Source of the DNA: Deltaproteobacteria bacterium GWA2_54_12
Lineage (GTDB): Bacteria; Desulfobacterota; GWC2-55-46
Length of the DNA stretch: 50,423 bases
Direction of reading: 5' to 3'
Assembly: GCA_001795535.1 (NCBI GenBank)
Contig: MGPK01000017.1
Span: 26,605-77,027 of the forward strand
The notes beneath the pieces were generated by a model. That model made no database searches. It saw only the letters and a program-made list of their open reading frames with translations, and had not been told where the DNA came from. A program made the translations under genes and the position numbers. Positions 1 to 7,713 of this stretch are shown piece by piece; positions within the stretch are counted from its first letter, which is position 1, and each line of letters starts with the position of its first letter.

Positions 1-1
1 C

Positions 2-2263
2 GCCATACAGCATTCGTCCTTTGACCCTGCGGAGTTGAAAAAGGAGCTCGAAGTCGTCCTCGAAGAGATACGGATGAACGAGGACAACCCCGGAAGGAGG
101 CTCTTCAAATCGCTCCTGGGCACTTCATTTACAACGCACCCGTACGGGCGGCCCGTCATAGGGTATGTCGATACGGTCAAGACCTTCACAAGGAAGGACA
201 TCCTGAGCTTCTTTAAAAAGTGGTATGTCCCCAACAACATGGTGCTCGTCATAGTCGGAGATGTCGACCACGATGAAGCTTTGAAGGCCATAAAAGACTC
301 ATTTAAGGGCTTCAAGTCCGCGCCGGAGCCGCACAAAAAAAGGGCGGTCGAGCCGAAGCAGAAGGACCTGAAGACCGGCGTATTCGCGATGCAGGTGCAG
401 GACGCGCAGCTCGGCATGACCTTTCACATACCGTCCGTAAAAAACGACGACACCTACGCCATAGATGTCATGGAGAGCATTCTCTCCGGCGGCGAGACTT
501 CGCGCCTGTACAAAAAGCTCAAGCTCGAAGACGAACTTGTGCACGGGATATCGGCCTACTCCATGTCCCTGAAAAACCCCGGGCTCTTCTTCGTCACCTC
601 CATGCTCAAGCCAGAAAATATCGGGCAGACCATTACCAATTCTCTGGAAGTCATGCAGAGGCTTGGGGCCGAAGGCCCTGACCACGAAGAGCTTCAAAGG
701 GCCAAGTTCAACATGGAAAGCTCATTCGTCTACTCGAGGGAGACCATGGACGGCCTTGCCGGGAAGCTCGGCTTCTTCGAGGTCAACCTTGGAGACTACG
801 CCTTTGAAAAGAAATATATCGAGAACATAAGAAAGGTCACGCCTGACGATGTCAAAAGGGTGGCGTCTAAATATCTGACCCCGGAGAACATGACCGTCTC
901 CGTACTGATGCCATTGGGAAGAGAAGGCGAAATCACCAAAGACGGCCTTGCCGCAAGCGTTAAGACCGCTCAGGAGGCAAGCGCAAAGACAGTCAAAAAG
1001 GCGGCTGAAGAAGGCCGCACGACAAAGACGGTCCTAGAAAACGGCATGACCCTCATCGTAAAAGAGGTCCATTCAAACCCGACGGTAGCCTTCTACGCCA
1101 CTTTTCCGGGCGGGCTAAGGTTTGAGGAACGGGCCAAAAACGGCGTCGGCAGCTTCACTGTGGGGATGCTCACCAGGGGCACCGTGAAGATGACCAGGGA
1201 AGAACTCTCAAAGGAGTTAGAGGACATGGCAGGCGGCGTTGGGGGCTTTTCCGGCTGGAACTCAACCGGAGCCTCGGGCAAGTTCCTTTCAATGTTCTTT
1301 GACAAGGGGCTCGCTACCCTCGCCGATATCCTGATGAACCCTGTATTCCCCGAGAAGGAAATAGAAAAGCTCAGGGCCGATACCCTCGCGGCAATAGCGC
1401 GCCAGGAGGACAACCTTTCCGGGTACACTTTCAAGCTCCTGTACCAGGAGCTGTATGATGTGCACCCGTACGGCATGCAGACAATCGGCACAAAAGAGTC
1501 GATAAGCGCGCTTAAAAGAGACGACCTCCTCAACCATCACAAGAGCTTTTTCGTGCCGGACAGGATGGTGCTGACCATCGTCGGGGACATTGACTCCGAG
1601 TACGCCAGAGAGAAAGTCTCCGAACTTTTTGCCGGATTCAATCGCGGCTCCGCTCCCCTGCCCTACCCGCCTGAAGACAGGCCAGAGACAACGATAGAAA
1701 AGACCGGGGCCGTGAAAGAAAAGGAGCAGACGCATGTAGGCATCGGCTTCAACGGCACCACGATAGGCACTGACGACAGCTACGCACTGCGGGTAATGGC
1801 GGATGTCCTTTCAGGACAGGGCGGAAGGCTTTTCATAGAGCTGAGGGACAGGAAGTCGCTGGCCTACACCGTAAGCGCCTTTTCTAAAGAGGCGGTCGAC
1901 CCGGGCATGATCGGCGCTTACATCGCAACCGCCCCCGAAAAGAAGGACGAGGCAGTCCAAGGCCTGCTTGACGAGTTCAGGAAGCTTCGGACCGAGCCTG
2001 TATCAGAAGAGGAACTCACCAGGGCCAAGAGTTCTATCATAGGAAACTACGAGATAGCGCTCCAGTCTGTCTCCAGCCAGGCAACCGACATGGCTAACAA
2101 CGAGCTCTACGGCCTCGGGTACGGCTTCTCGAAAATCTACCCGGAAAAGATACAGGCCGTCACAGCCGAAGATGTCATGAGGGTCGCGCAGAAGTACCTC
2201 GACCTTGACGCCTATGTCATCTCCATAGTAGGCCCGAACGGAGGAGCCCCGAAAGCACAGTAA
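2..2263 (+). CDS. M16 family zinc metallopeptidase, 5' end outside the window
   Basis: The frame is open to the left edge, so the true start lies upstream and 753 residues are visible. They cover the end of a first M16 N-terminal domain, an M16 C-terminal domain, and a second N- plus C-terminal pair beginning near residue 340 (ENGMTLIV). This is the two-repeat plan of PqqL/pitrilysin-like peptidases, usually periplasmic. The HxxEH zinc site of the first repeat would lie before the window and cannot be checked. In the second repeat the equivalent stretch reads GVGSFTVGML, with no zinc-binding His or Glu, so that half is non-catalytic, as is usual in the family. Each C-terminal half has a GGRL-type or ETSRLY-type motif followed by a Tyr. 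It is the only plus-strand gene and ends at a strong terminator. The substrate is unknown. Confidence 0.9.
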   Translation, partial: AIQHSSFDPAELKKELEVVLEEIRMNEDNPGRRLFKSLLGTSFTTHPYGRPVIGYVDTVKTFTRKDILSFFKKWYVPNNMVLVIVGDVDHDEALKAIKDSFKGFKSAPEPHKKRAVEPKQKDLKTGVFAMQVQDAQLGMTFHIPSVKNDDTYAIDVMESILSGGETSRLYKKLKLEDELVHGISAYSMSLKNPGLFFVTSMLKPENIGQTITNSLEVMQRLGAEGPDHEELQRAKFNMESSFVYSRETMDGLAGKLGFFEVNLGDYAFEKKYIENIRKVTPDDVKRVASKYLTPENMTVSVLMPLGREGEITKDGLAASVKTAQEASAKTVKKAAEEGRTTKTVLENGMTLIVKEVHSNPTVAFYATFPGGLRFEERAKNGVGSFTVGMLTRGTVKMTREELSKELEDMAGGVGGFSGWNSTGASGKFLSMFFDKGLATLADILMNPVFPEKEIEKLRADTLAAIARQEDNLSGYTFKLLYQELYDVHPYGMQTIGTKESISALKRDDLLNHHKSFFVPDRMVLTIVGDIDSEYAREKVSELFAGFNRGSAPLPYPPEDRPETTIEKTGAVKEKEQTHVGIGFNGTTIGTDDSYALRVMADVLSGQGGRLFIELRDRKSLAYTVSAFSKEAVDPGMIGAYIATAPEKKDEAVQGLLDEFRKLRTEPVSEEELTRAKSSIIGNYEIALQSVSSQATDMANNELYGLGYGFSKIYPEKIQAVTAEDVMRVAQKYLDLDAYVISIVGPNGGAPKAQ

Positions 2264-2276
2264 ACTCTTTAAACGG

Positions 2277-2312
2277 AAAAGGCCCGGCAGAGAAATCTGC
2301 CGGGCCTTTTTT
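2277..2312 (+). terminator. Rho-independent terminator after the M16 gene
   Basis: A 10-bp perfect GC-rich stem (2281-2290 with 2297-2306, loop of 6) is followed by six T. Four A before the stem mean it can also work, more weakly, for minus-strand transcripts. It lies 14 bases after the M16 stop codon. Confidence 0.9.
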
Positions 2313-2320
2313 ATTTTGGC

Positions 2321-2495
2321 CATTTGCGAGGAGCGGCTTTAAGCGACGAAGCAATCTCCAGGTGTTTGATTTAACTAAAGACGAGATTGCTTATCTCGCC
2401 CCATCCCTGGGGCTCGACCCTTCGGGCCTTCTCGCTCACGCTCGAAGTTCAATTTTTGCTATCCTGCAAAAATTGTCGCTACGCTCGCAATGACG
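2321..2495. repeat. Dispersed palindromic element with nested hairpins
   Basis: The left arm (2321-2358) starts CATTTGCGAGGAGCG and ends GAAGCAATCTC. The right arm starts GACGAGATTGC at 2380 and finishes CTCGCAATGACG at 2495. The same arms form the compact element at 10804-10892. Here the right arm is interrupted by about 90 bp holding further hairpins, including a perfect 10-bp stem that reads CAATTTTTGC then GCAAAAATTG. I see no gene in 2313-2544. Confidence 0.75.
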
Positions 2496-2544
2496 AGCTT
2501 TTCTGTTTTGAATTTTAACGGCACTCGGTCACGGCCACGATTAT

Positions 2545-4311
2545 TCAGCGTATCTCATAAAGCGAGTAACCTCTGGAAGTATAGAGCGTCTCAAGGCGCG
2601 TATTGAAGAACGAAACGAGCACCTTTAATTCCTCTTCATTGAAGTTGTCGTTAGCGAACTTCTGGAAAATGGCTTCGTTCACCATGAGATGGGTTGCGCC
2701 GTAGCTCCTGAAGCCTGCCGCGAGCGAACCGGCGTCATGGGCGTTCTTCACGATCGCGTTCAGGAATACGCCTGTCCTGTCTCCGTAAATATAATCCCTG
2801 TCCCAGTAATAGCCCCTGTCACCTGTGAACAGGAGCATGACCCTGGCATCCTGAGGCAGCGCGCCATTCCCAAAACTTACAATTTCATAATCAGGCAAGG
2901 TTGCCTTCAAGTACCCTTCCCTGTCCATGCCTCCGGCAAAGTAGCTCACCGCGCCGGTCTTCTGGTAGAGGCCGAAGCCGTAGTTCAGGTTGAAGGCGAT
3001 GAGGGCGGCCGCAAGAATGGCGGCTGGCCATTTTAGCGTCCGTGAGCCTAACCCGTTCCTGATGCCGAGCGTCACCAGTATGATGACCGCTGGAATAACC
3101 GGCATGAGATACCTTGTCACGAGGTCTACGGTAAGGGCCGCGAGCGCGAAAAAGAATATGGAAAACGCCAGCAGGAGTTTCGCGTCCTTTTCTTTTTTTA
3201 AAAAAGCGAGCGGTATGAAGGCCAGAAAAACGGGGTTCAAGACGCCGTCGAACTTCTCTATCGAGTTGTCGGCACCCTCCCAGAAAAGGCGGAGGGGTAG
3301 CATGACGAGGTCGAGCGCGCCTTCGCCATAGAGGAGAAACCTTTTGCCTACAGGGGCCATCTCGCCAGTGACATGCAGGCCCTCGCCCCTGGCGACCGAG
3401 GCCGCCGCGGTCTCGAACAGCGGATAAAAGGGGCTGCCTGTCCACGCGTAGTTCCGGATCAGCCAGGGAGACAGCACGGCAAGAGCGACGGCAACGAATA
3501 GGGCTGACTTTTTTATTGCTTCAGGTATACCTTTTTTCTGATACGAAACTGCCGCTACGAAAAGTCCGATTAGGAAAAACGACAGGAGAACATTGTACTT
3601 TGCCCCGAGCCCAAGACCAATCGCGACAGCTGAGACTACAAGCCACTTCAGAGCGCCTTCGTCCCTGAACTTCAAAGCGGCCATGAAAGAGAGCATCGAG
3701 TAGAAGGCGGCCCCGTGGTCTATATAGGCCATCCTCGAAAGGTTGAAAACAAGAGGGGTCGTCATGTAGATGAAAAAACCCGCGAGGGCGTACAATCTTC
3801 CGGCCCTCGGAAGGATGAACGAATAAACGAGCCCGGCCGTCAGGACAGCGAAGAGAAGGTGCAGGAGCCTCGGCGCTATGTCGCTGCCCAGCGCGAGCGG
3901 TATGAGGTAGAGCAGGTCGATATTTTGCGGCAGGTATGAAAAGCCGATATGCCTTATCTCCCAGATGCGGCCCGCGCCGATGTAGAGCTTGGGAAGGGCG
4001 AGGTGCTGGATGAGCTCGTCCCTGACAGAAGGCGGCATCAGGGCAAGAGGCATTATCAACAGGACAGACAGGACGCAGGCGGCCAGAAGGAGCTTTTCAA
4101 CTGACGAAAATCCGTTTAGCTCCTTGAATGACATTCCTCTGAATGAATAGATAAACAAGACGGCGGCAGCTGCCGAGACAACGGCGAGAGAGGCCGGAAA
4201 AAGCAGGCCGGCGATGCCCAGGAAAAATACGGCGAGGCTCAAGCCCCCGAGGATAAACCCGGTTTTATAGATAAGCGGCATTGCGTACATCCGGCGCGGA
4301 ATAGGCCACAT
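2545..4311 (-). CDS. Multi-pass membrane protein, GT-C glycosyltransferase-like (ArnT/PMT type)
   Basis: The 588-residue protein has roughly eleven or more hydrophobic segments from residue 12 to about 440 and then a soluble tail of about 140 residues. The first large loop carries an acidic pair in SVRDELIQHLALPK near residue 95, which matches the place and style of the catalytic Asp/Glu loop of GT-C enzymes that use polyprenyl-phosphate sugars. Such enzymes act at the outer face of the inner membrane on lipid A, glycans or proteins. The gene begins 31 bases after sppA stops, so the two are probably co-transcribed. The ATG at 4311 has no clear Shine-Dalgarno, and Met8 or Met11 are possible starts. 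Donor and acceptor cannot be named, so the family call is moderate. Confidence 0.65.
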   Translation of the reverse strand: MWPIPRRMYAMPLIYKTGFILGGLSLAVFFLGIAGLLFPASLAVVSAAAAVLFIYSFRGMSFKELNGFSSVEKLLLAACVLSVLLIMPLALMPPSVRDELIQHLALPKLYIGAGRIWEIRHIGFSYLPQNIDLLYLIPLALGSDIAPRLLHLLFAVLTAGLVYSFILPRAGRLYALAGFFIYMTTPLVFNLSRMAYIDHGAAFYSMLSFMAALKFRDEGALKWLVVSAVAIGLGLGAKYNVLLSFFLIGLFVAAVSYQKKGIPEAIKKSALFVAVALAVLSPWLIRNYAWTGSPFYPLFETAAASVARGEGLHVTGEMAPVGKRFLLYGEGALDLVMLPLRLFWEGADNSIEKFDGVLNPVFLAFIPLAFLKKEKDAKLLLAFSIFFFALAALTVDLVTRYLMPVIPAVIILVTLGIRNGLGSRTLKWPAAILAAALIAFNLNYGFGLYQKTGAVSYFAGGMDREGYLKATLPDYEIVSFGNGALPQDARVMLLFTGDRGYYWDRDYIYGDRTGVFLNAIVKNAHDAGSLAAGFRSYGATHLMVNEAIFQKFANDNFNEEELKVLVSFFNTRLETLYTSRGYSLYEIR

Positions 4312-4342
4312 TCAGGCGGCACACACCAAATATACCACACCA

Positions 4343-5299
4343 TTACGGCAGCCAGATATACATAAATTCCATGCCTGCGCGCTTCGGGATGCCTGCCTCT
4401 ATATTTATGATGTTTATCCCGGCAGGAGCTGGCTCTGCCATTGAGTAGATGTTGTTCCTGTATGCCCTCGGGGCGGCATAGGTAACGACACGCGCCTCTT
4501 TTACGCCTGCCGCCTGTTTTGCCCAGTCTATGGCGTCATCGAGGTAGCCTATTGAGTCGACGAGCTTCAAGTCCTTTGCCTGGGCAGCGGTATAGACCCT
4601 GCCATCGGCGATTTTCCGCAGCTCATCTCGCGTAAAACTATTCGTCCGCCCAAGCATCACCCTGTCGAGGAAGTTTTCGTACATGTTGTCTATGACAGAC
4701 TGGAGCACCCTTCTCTCTTCCTCTGTCATTGGCTTCAAGGGAGAGCCTATGTCCTTCATCGGGCCTGACTTTATGGTCTGGTTTGTGATGCCGATTTTCT
4801 CCATGAGGCCGCTCGCGCTGACGCTTATCGCTATGACGCCAATAGAGCCCGTGACGGTCGTGGGGTGGGCTATTATCCTGTCTGCGGAAGAGGCTATGTA
4901 GTAACCGCCCGAGGCCGCAACGTCCATGAGCTCGGCCACTACAGGCACTTTGCGCTTCTTTTTGAAGTTCTCAATCTCGTGGCTTATGATGTCGCTCGTG
5001 GTGACCGACCCGCCCGGCGTGTTTATGCGAAGGACCAATGCCTTAACATCATCGTCCTTTGCGGCAAGTTCAAGCTCCTCTTTTATCCGGGCCGTGAGGT
5101 TGGGCTTTGACTGGCCGAAGATATTCGCGCTCTCCTCGTCTTTTATGATGCCGGATATGTCAATGAGGAGTATCTTCGCTTCCCCCACCCCAGCCACCAC
5201 CTTTTCAGTAAGGGGCTGGACGCTGGGCAGGTTTATCGATACGCAGCCTGTAAGGGCAATAGCAAGGATGAAGAGCAAGAGTCGGAGTGGGCTGGACAC
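4343..5299 (-). CDS. sppA: Signal peptide peptidase SppA, short form, predicted lipoprotein
   Basis: SppA cleaves remnant signal peptides in the membrane. This is a 318-residue S49 serine protease of the short form. The N-terminus is a hydrophobic signal ending in a lipobox (LTGC, Cys19), so the protein may be lipid-anchored as well as or instead of membrane-spanning. The oxyanion motif NTPGGS lies near 93-98. The likely nucleophile is Ser130 in AASGGYY and the general base Lys182 in GPMKDIG, a spacing of 52 residues as in the Bacillus enzyme. The start is a GTG with a GAGGTGA Shine-Dalgarno five bases upstream. The GT-C-like gene follows in the same direction. Confidence 0.92.
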   Translation of the reverse strand: MSSPLRLLLFILAIALTGCVSINLPSVQPLTEKVVAGVGEAKILLIDISGIIKDEESANIFGQSKPNLTARIKEELELAAKDDDVKALVLRINTPGGSVTTSDIISHEIENFKKKRKVPVVAELMDVAASGGYYIASSADRIIAHPTTVTGSIGVIAISVSASGLMEKIGITNQTIKSGPMKDIGSPLKPMTEEERRVLQSVIDNMYENFLDRVMLGRTNSFTRDELRKIADGRVYTAAQAKDLKLVDSIGYLDDAIDWAKQAAGVKEARVVTYAAPRAYRNNIYSMAEPAPAGINIINIEAGIPKRAGMEFMYIWLP

Positions 5300-5332
5300 G
5301 CGTCACCTCAGGAGAGTTGTTTTGAAGTACCA

Positions 5333-5367
5333 GATAAGTATATCAATGGGTTTGCGGGGGTCAAGGG
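5333..5367 (+). repeat. 35-bp direct repeat, copy 1
   Basis: The segment beginning GATAAGTATATCAATGGG and ending GTCAAGGG is identical over 35 bp to 5653-5687. It lies just upstream of the sppA start. The two copies bracket 285 bp. Confidence 0.9.
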
Positions 5368-5471
5368 TAAGGTGGTTGGAGGGTGGCTTTAATGCTCCAC
5401 TAATACCGGAGAGGATATAATGGAACTCGTAAATTGGTTAACTTCAGAGATAAGAAAAGGAGGATAATGAT

Positions 5472-5555
5472 ATGAAGAAAATACATCTGATTATGGCTCT
5501 GGCCGTCGGAATGATTCAGCCAACAATTGCCGTGCTGATAGTGACTATAATGTAG
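5472..5555 (+). pseudogene. 27-codon ORF, signal-peptide-like, probably a gene remnant
   Basis: The ATG sits 8 bases after a perfect AGGAGG. The first 20 codons read as a signal peptide (MKKIHLIMALAVGMIQPTIA), but the frame stops after seven more hydrophobic residues. Shifting frame after the Ala codon gives RADSDYNVAALSG, which looks like the start of an exported protein, and the shifted frame then runs into the palindrome and second direct repeat. I read this as the start of a secreted-protein gene broken by a frameshift and repeat insertion. A genuine 27-residue peptide cannot be excluded. A 15-codon ORF (5420-5467) lies just upstream. Confidence 0.35.
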
Positions 5556-5586
5556 CGGCTTTAAGCGGTTCTCGAAGCCTCATTTT

Positions 5587-5602
5587 GTGCGCTGCAGCGC
5601 AC
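5587..5602. repeat. GTGCGC-type palindrome, left of the FRG gene
   Basis: A perfect 16-nt palindrome, GTGCGCTGCAGCGCAC. A related hairpin at 6578-6594 lies on the other side of the FRG gene. Confidence 0.7.
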
Positions 5603-5652
5603 CAAATCGAGTCTGTGTTGAGTTACGCTTCGCTAACCCAACCTACGAAGCT

Positions 5653-5687
5653 GATAAGTATATCAATGGGTTTGCGGGGGTCAAGGG
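5653..5687 (+). repeat. 35-bp direct repeat, copy 2
   Basis: Identical over 35 bp to 5333-5367. It lies 31 bp from the 3' end of the FRG gene, so the gene itself is outside the bracketed segment. Confidence 0.9.
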
Positions 5688-5718
5688 GGGTGTTTAGGAA
5701 AGAAAGCACAGCCAGTGT

Positions 5719-6561
5719 TTATCGAGCCAACCTGCTAAGTTTATACCTCAAAGACAATGTCTTCATCAAGCTTTCTTCAGTTGAAAACAACGAATAAGAA
5801 TTAATATTCATCAAATCCAATTCTTTCAAAAAAGTAAATTTCTGACTTGCAGGAATAAGAATTTTCCAGCGGACATCCTGGCCATCGCGACCGTTTGAAA
5901 AAACTTCCTCATGACTTGCAAAATAAGCAATACTATCCCTTATTTGCATACAGAAACTATACCTGCTTTGCTGTAAAAAGTGGCGTTTATGAGTCTTTAT
6001 ATTAGGGCCTAATGTTTTTATCCAAGGCGCACTACTGGATGTAATTTTAACACTGCCAGCATTTTCTAAATAGGCATAGATTGCAACCTCATCATCCCTG
6101 TCCCCCTCAAAATCAAACGCAAAAAATAATGCCACATAGGGTGATTTAGTCCAATCCAGAAGCGGTGAAGGGAAGCCATGGTGTCGCAAATAAGCCAGGT
6201 ACGAATAAAGAGCTGGTTTTGAAAAAAGATCATTCAGAAAATGCATATCAGTTTTGCTTGATTGGTCAATAAACTCCTCATAAGAAGGAATCTCCCAAGT
6301 ATGTCCTGTAAATGTTTCAATCTGAGCCTTTACAATTAATATCATCCAATAATATTCATCTAGTTTGATTGGTTTATTAACATATCTATCCAAAGTAGTC
6401 GTTAATTCTAAATTGGGCTGGCCACGAAACAGCAAATCAGAAACCAAAAAAGCTTTATTTTTTTTCTTATTGTCAACTTCATCAGAAATGGCTTGAATCT
6501 TGTTCTGAAAATCTTTCCAATTTTCTACTCTGATTGGTTCCATAAGTTTTGCTTTCAGCAC
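5719..6561 (-). CDS. FRG-domain protein, AT-rich, likely horizontally acquired
   Basis: The 280-residue protein has the two hallmarks of the FRG domain: LLFRGQPN near residue 44, and a block near 129-152 that includes LRHHGFPSPLLDWT then ALFFAF. FRG proteins are common in mobile and defence-associated regions, but the biochemical activity of most is not known. The gene is visibly AT-rich with many AAA and ATT codons, unlike its GC-rich neighbours, and is flanked by repeats on both sides, which suggests transfer. The first possible start is a GTG at 6561. The ATG at 6543 (MEPIRVENW) is at least as likely, and neither has a strong Shine-Dalgarno. A role in phage defence is inference from family habits. 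Confidence 0.8.
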   Translation of the reverse strand: MLKAKLMEPIRVENWKDFQNKIQAISDEVDNKKKNKAFLVSDLLFRGQPNLELTTTLDRYVNKPIKLDEYYWMILIVKAQIETFTGHTWEIPSYEEFIDQSSKTDMHFLNDLFSKPALYSYLAYLRHHGFPSPLLDWTKSPYVALFFAFDFEGDRDDEVAIYAYLENAGSVKITSSSAPWIKTLGPNIKTHKRHFLQQSRYSFCMQIRDSIAYFASHEEVFSNGRDGQDVRWKILIPASQKFTFLKELDLMNINSYSLFSTEESLMKTLSLRYKLSRLAR

Positions 6562-6577
6562 CTTTATAGTTCTTAAT

Positions 6578-6594
6578 GGTGCGCGCAGCGCACC
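6578..6594. repeat. GTGCGC-type hairpin, right of the FRG gene
   Basis: A 7-bp perfect stem with a 3-nt loop (GGTGCGC, GCA, GCGCACC), followed by CCTACAATGACAACG. It is related to the palindrome at 5587-5602. Confidence 0.7.
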
Positions 6595-6620
6595 CTACAA
6601 TGACAACGACAGATATTTAC

Positions 6621-6748
6621 GGCAGGTTGCTCAAAAAGTTCCAGATGCGAGGAGACGAGAAGCGAGGAATGAGGCGTACTCTGTTTGTACGCCGCAATTA
6701 CGAGCTTTGAGGACGACAAAGCAGATGGGGCTTTTTCAGCGACCTGCT
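6621..6748. repeat. About 128-bp palindromic intergenic element
   Basis: The outer arms are imperfect inverted repeats: 6622-6648 runs GCAGGTTGCTCAAAAAG to CCAGATGC, and 6721-6747 runs GCAGATGGGGC to CAGCGACCTGC. Inside is a perfect 7-bp hairpin (GGCGTAC/GTACGCC, 6673-6693). Its right end abuts the stop codon of the 73-aa gene. A fragment of the same arm occurs at 44945-44969. Confidence 0.75.
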
Positions 6749-6968
6749 ACGTCATCTTCCCCATCTTCGTCAGAAAATGCCCGACAGCAACCCTCAGCAT
6801 CGCGCTCAGGTCCCAGTCCTGCCCGAGTTTCTCTTTGTACTCCTTTGCCATCTCTTCGAGGGCAACGATCTGGTCAACTTCTAAGGTCACGAGGACTTCC
6901 CTTAATTCCTCGTCGTGGTCATCGTGGCCGTGGCCGTCGCTGCCGTGGTCGTGTCCGCATCCAGACAT
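6747..6968 (-). CDS. Small protein with His-rich N-terminus, function unknown
   Basis: The protein has 73 residues. The first 19 hold five His, one Cys and several Asp (SGCGHDHGSDGHGHDDHD), a pattern that suggests metal binding or a natural metal-storage tail. The rest (EVLVTLEVDQ onward) looks like a compact helical domain (EVDQIVALEEMAKEY, LSAMLRVAVGHFL). It follows the LOG-family gene by 10 bases and is probably the last gene of the guaB operon. Its TAG stop lies exactly at the border of the palindromic element at 6621-6748, so the native C-terminus may have been cut short. I do not recognise a family. Confidence 0.65.
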   Translation of the reverse strand: MSGCGHDHGSDGHGHDDHDEELREVLVTLEVDQIVALEEMAKEYKEKLGQDWDLSAMLRVAVGHFLTKMGKMT

Positions 6969-6978
6969 GTTCTTCTCC

Positions 6979-7713
6979 TCAGGGTATACCCTTCCTGTTC
7001 TTCATCCTGGCAAGCCCCTCTTTTTTCTCTTTGGGCTTCGCGCTCTTTATGAGCTTCATCTTCTTGTCCATGTGCTTGTTGATGATGGCGAGTACTTCTT
7101 TCGGGTCGTCGGTAATATCTATGTAGTCGAGGTCTTCCGGGTCTATGGTCTTGTGATGGAGCATGGTCTTCTTGATGAAGTCCATCAAGGGGGCCCAGTA
7201 CTCTTTACCGAAAAGTATGATCGGAAAAGGGTATATCTTATGGGTCTGGATGAGGGTCAACGCCTCGAAGAGCTCATCGAGCGTGCCGAAGCCGCCGGGC
7301 ATACAGACATAGCCCACGGCGTATTTCACGAACATGACCTTTCTGGCGAAGAAGTACTTGAAGTGCAGAGACCTGCTCTGGTACTTGTTGGCCTTCTGCT
7401 CTCTGGGCAGGGTGATATTAAGGCCTATGGACATGCCGCCGTTCTGGAGCGCGCCTTTGTTTGCCGCCTCCATCAGGCCGGGCCCGCCGCCGGTTATAAC
7501 GGCGTAGCCGTTCTTCGACAGGAGGGTCGCGACCTCGACGCACTGCTTGTAGTACTTCTTGTTGCTCTCTATCCTCGCGGAACCGAAAATCGAGACAGCG
7601 GGGCCGACATCCGAAAGCTCGTCAAACCCCTCTATGAACTCGCTCATTATCCGGAATACGCGCCAGGTTTCCTTGCCCTTCAAATCCTCTACCATAATCG
7701 GGTCTACTCCCAT
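6979..7713 (-). CDS. LOG family nucleotide 5'-monophosphate phosphoribohydrolase-like protein
   Basis: The 244-residue protein has the Rossmann-fold LOG signature: GSARI near 45, [12 protein letters not shown] near 74-85, and the canonical PGGFGTLDE at 139-147 with its catalytic Glu. Members split nucleoside monophosphates into base and ribose 5-phosphate. In bacteria they are often annotated as lysine decarboxylase by mistake. The gene overlaps the 3' end of guaA by 10 bp, so it is translationally coupled to purine synthesis, which fits a nucleotide salvage or clean-up role (inference). Met7 (MVEDLKG) is an alternative start. Confidence 0.88.
   Translation of the reverse strand: MGVDPIMVEDLKGKETWRVFRIMSEFIEGFDELSDVGPAVSIFGSARIESNKKYYKQCVEVATLLSKNGYAVITGGGPGLMEAANKGALQNGGMSIGLNITLPREQKANKYQSRSLHFKYFFARKVMFVKYAVGYVCMPGGFGTLDELFEALTLIQTHKIYPFPIILFGKEYWAPLMDFIKKTMLHHKTIDPEDLDYIDITDDPKEVLAIINKHMDKKMKLIKSAKPKEKKEGLARMKNRKGIP

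Larger units (their letters stand above)
5300..5718. other. Gene-poor 419-bp stretch with direct repeats, palindromes and a decayed ORF
   Basis: This stretch between sppA and the FRG gene holds two copies of a 35-bp direct repeat, a TATAAT-like hexamer at 5416-5421, a small ORF with a good Shine-Dalgarno at 5472-5555, a 16-nt palindrome at 5587-5602 and a segment (about 5617-5650) resembling repeats that read TTACGCTTCGCTAACCCAACC. No full-length gene is visible. It looks like the worn edge of an insertion. Confidence 0.6.

Noticed and set aside
5585-5797. A 70-codon plus-strand ORF over the second direct repeat
   Set aside because: It runs through a palindrome, a dispersed repeat and the antisense of the FRG gene, with no ribosome site. 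It is better read as the tail of a broken gene frame.
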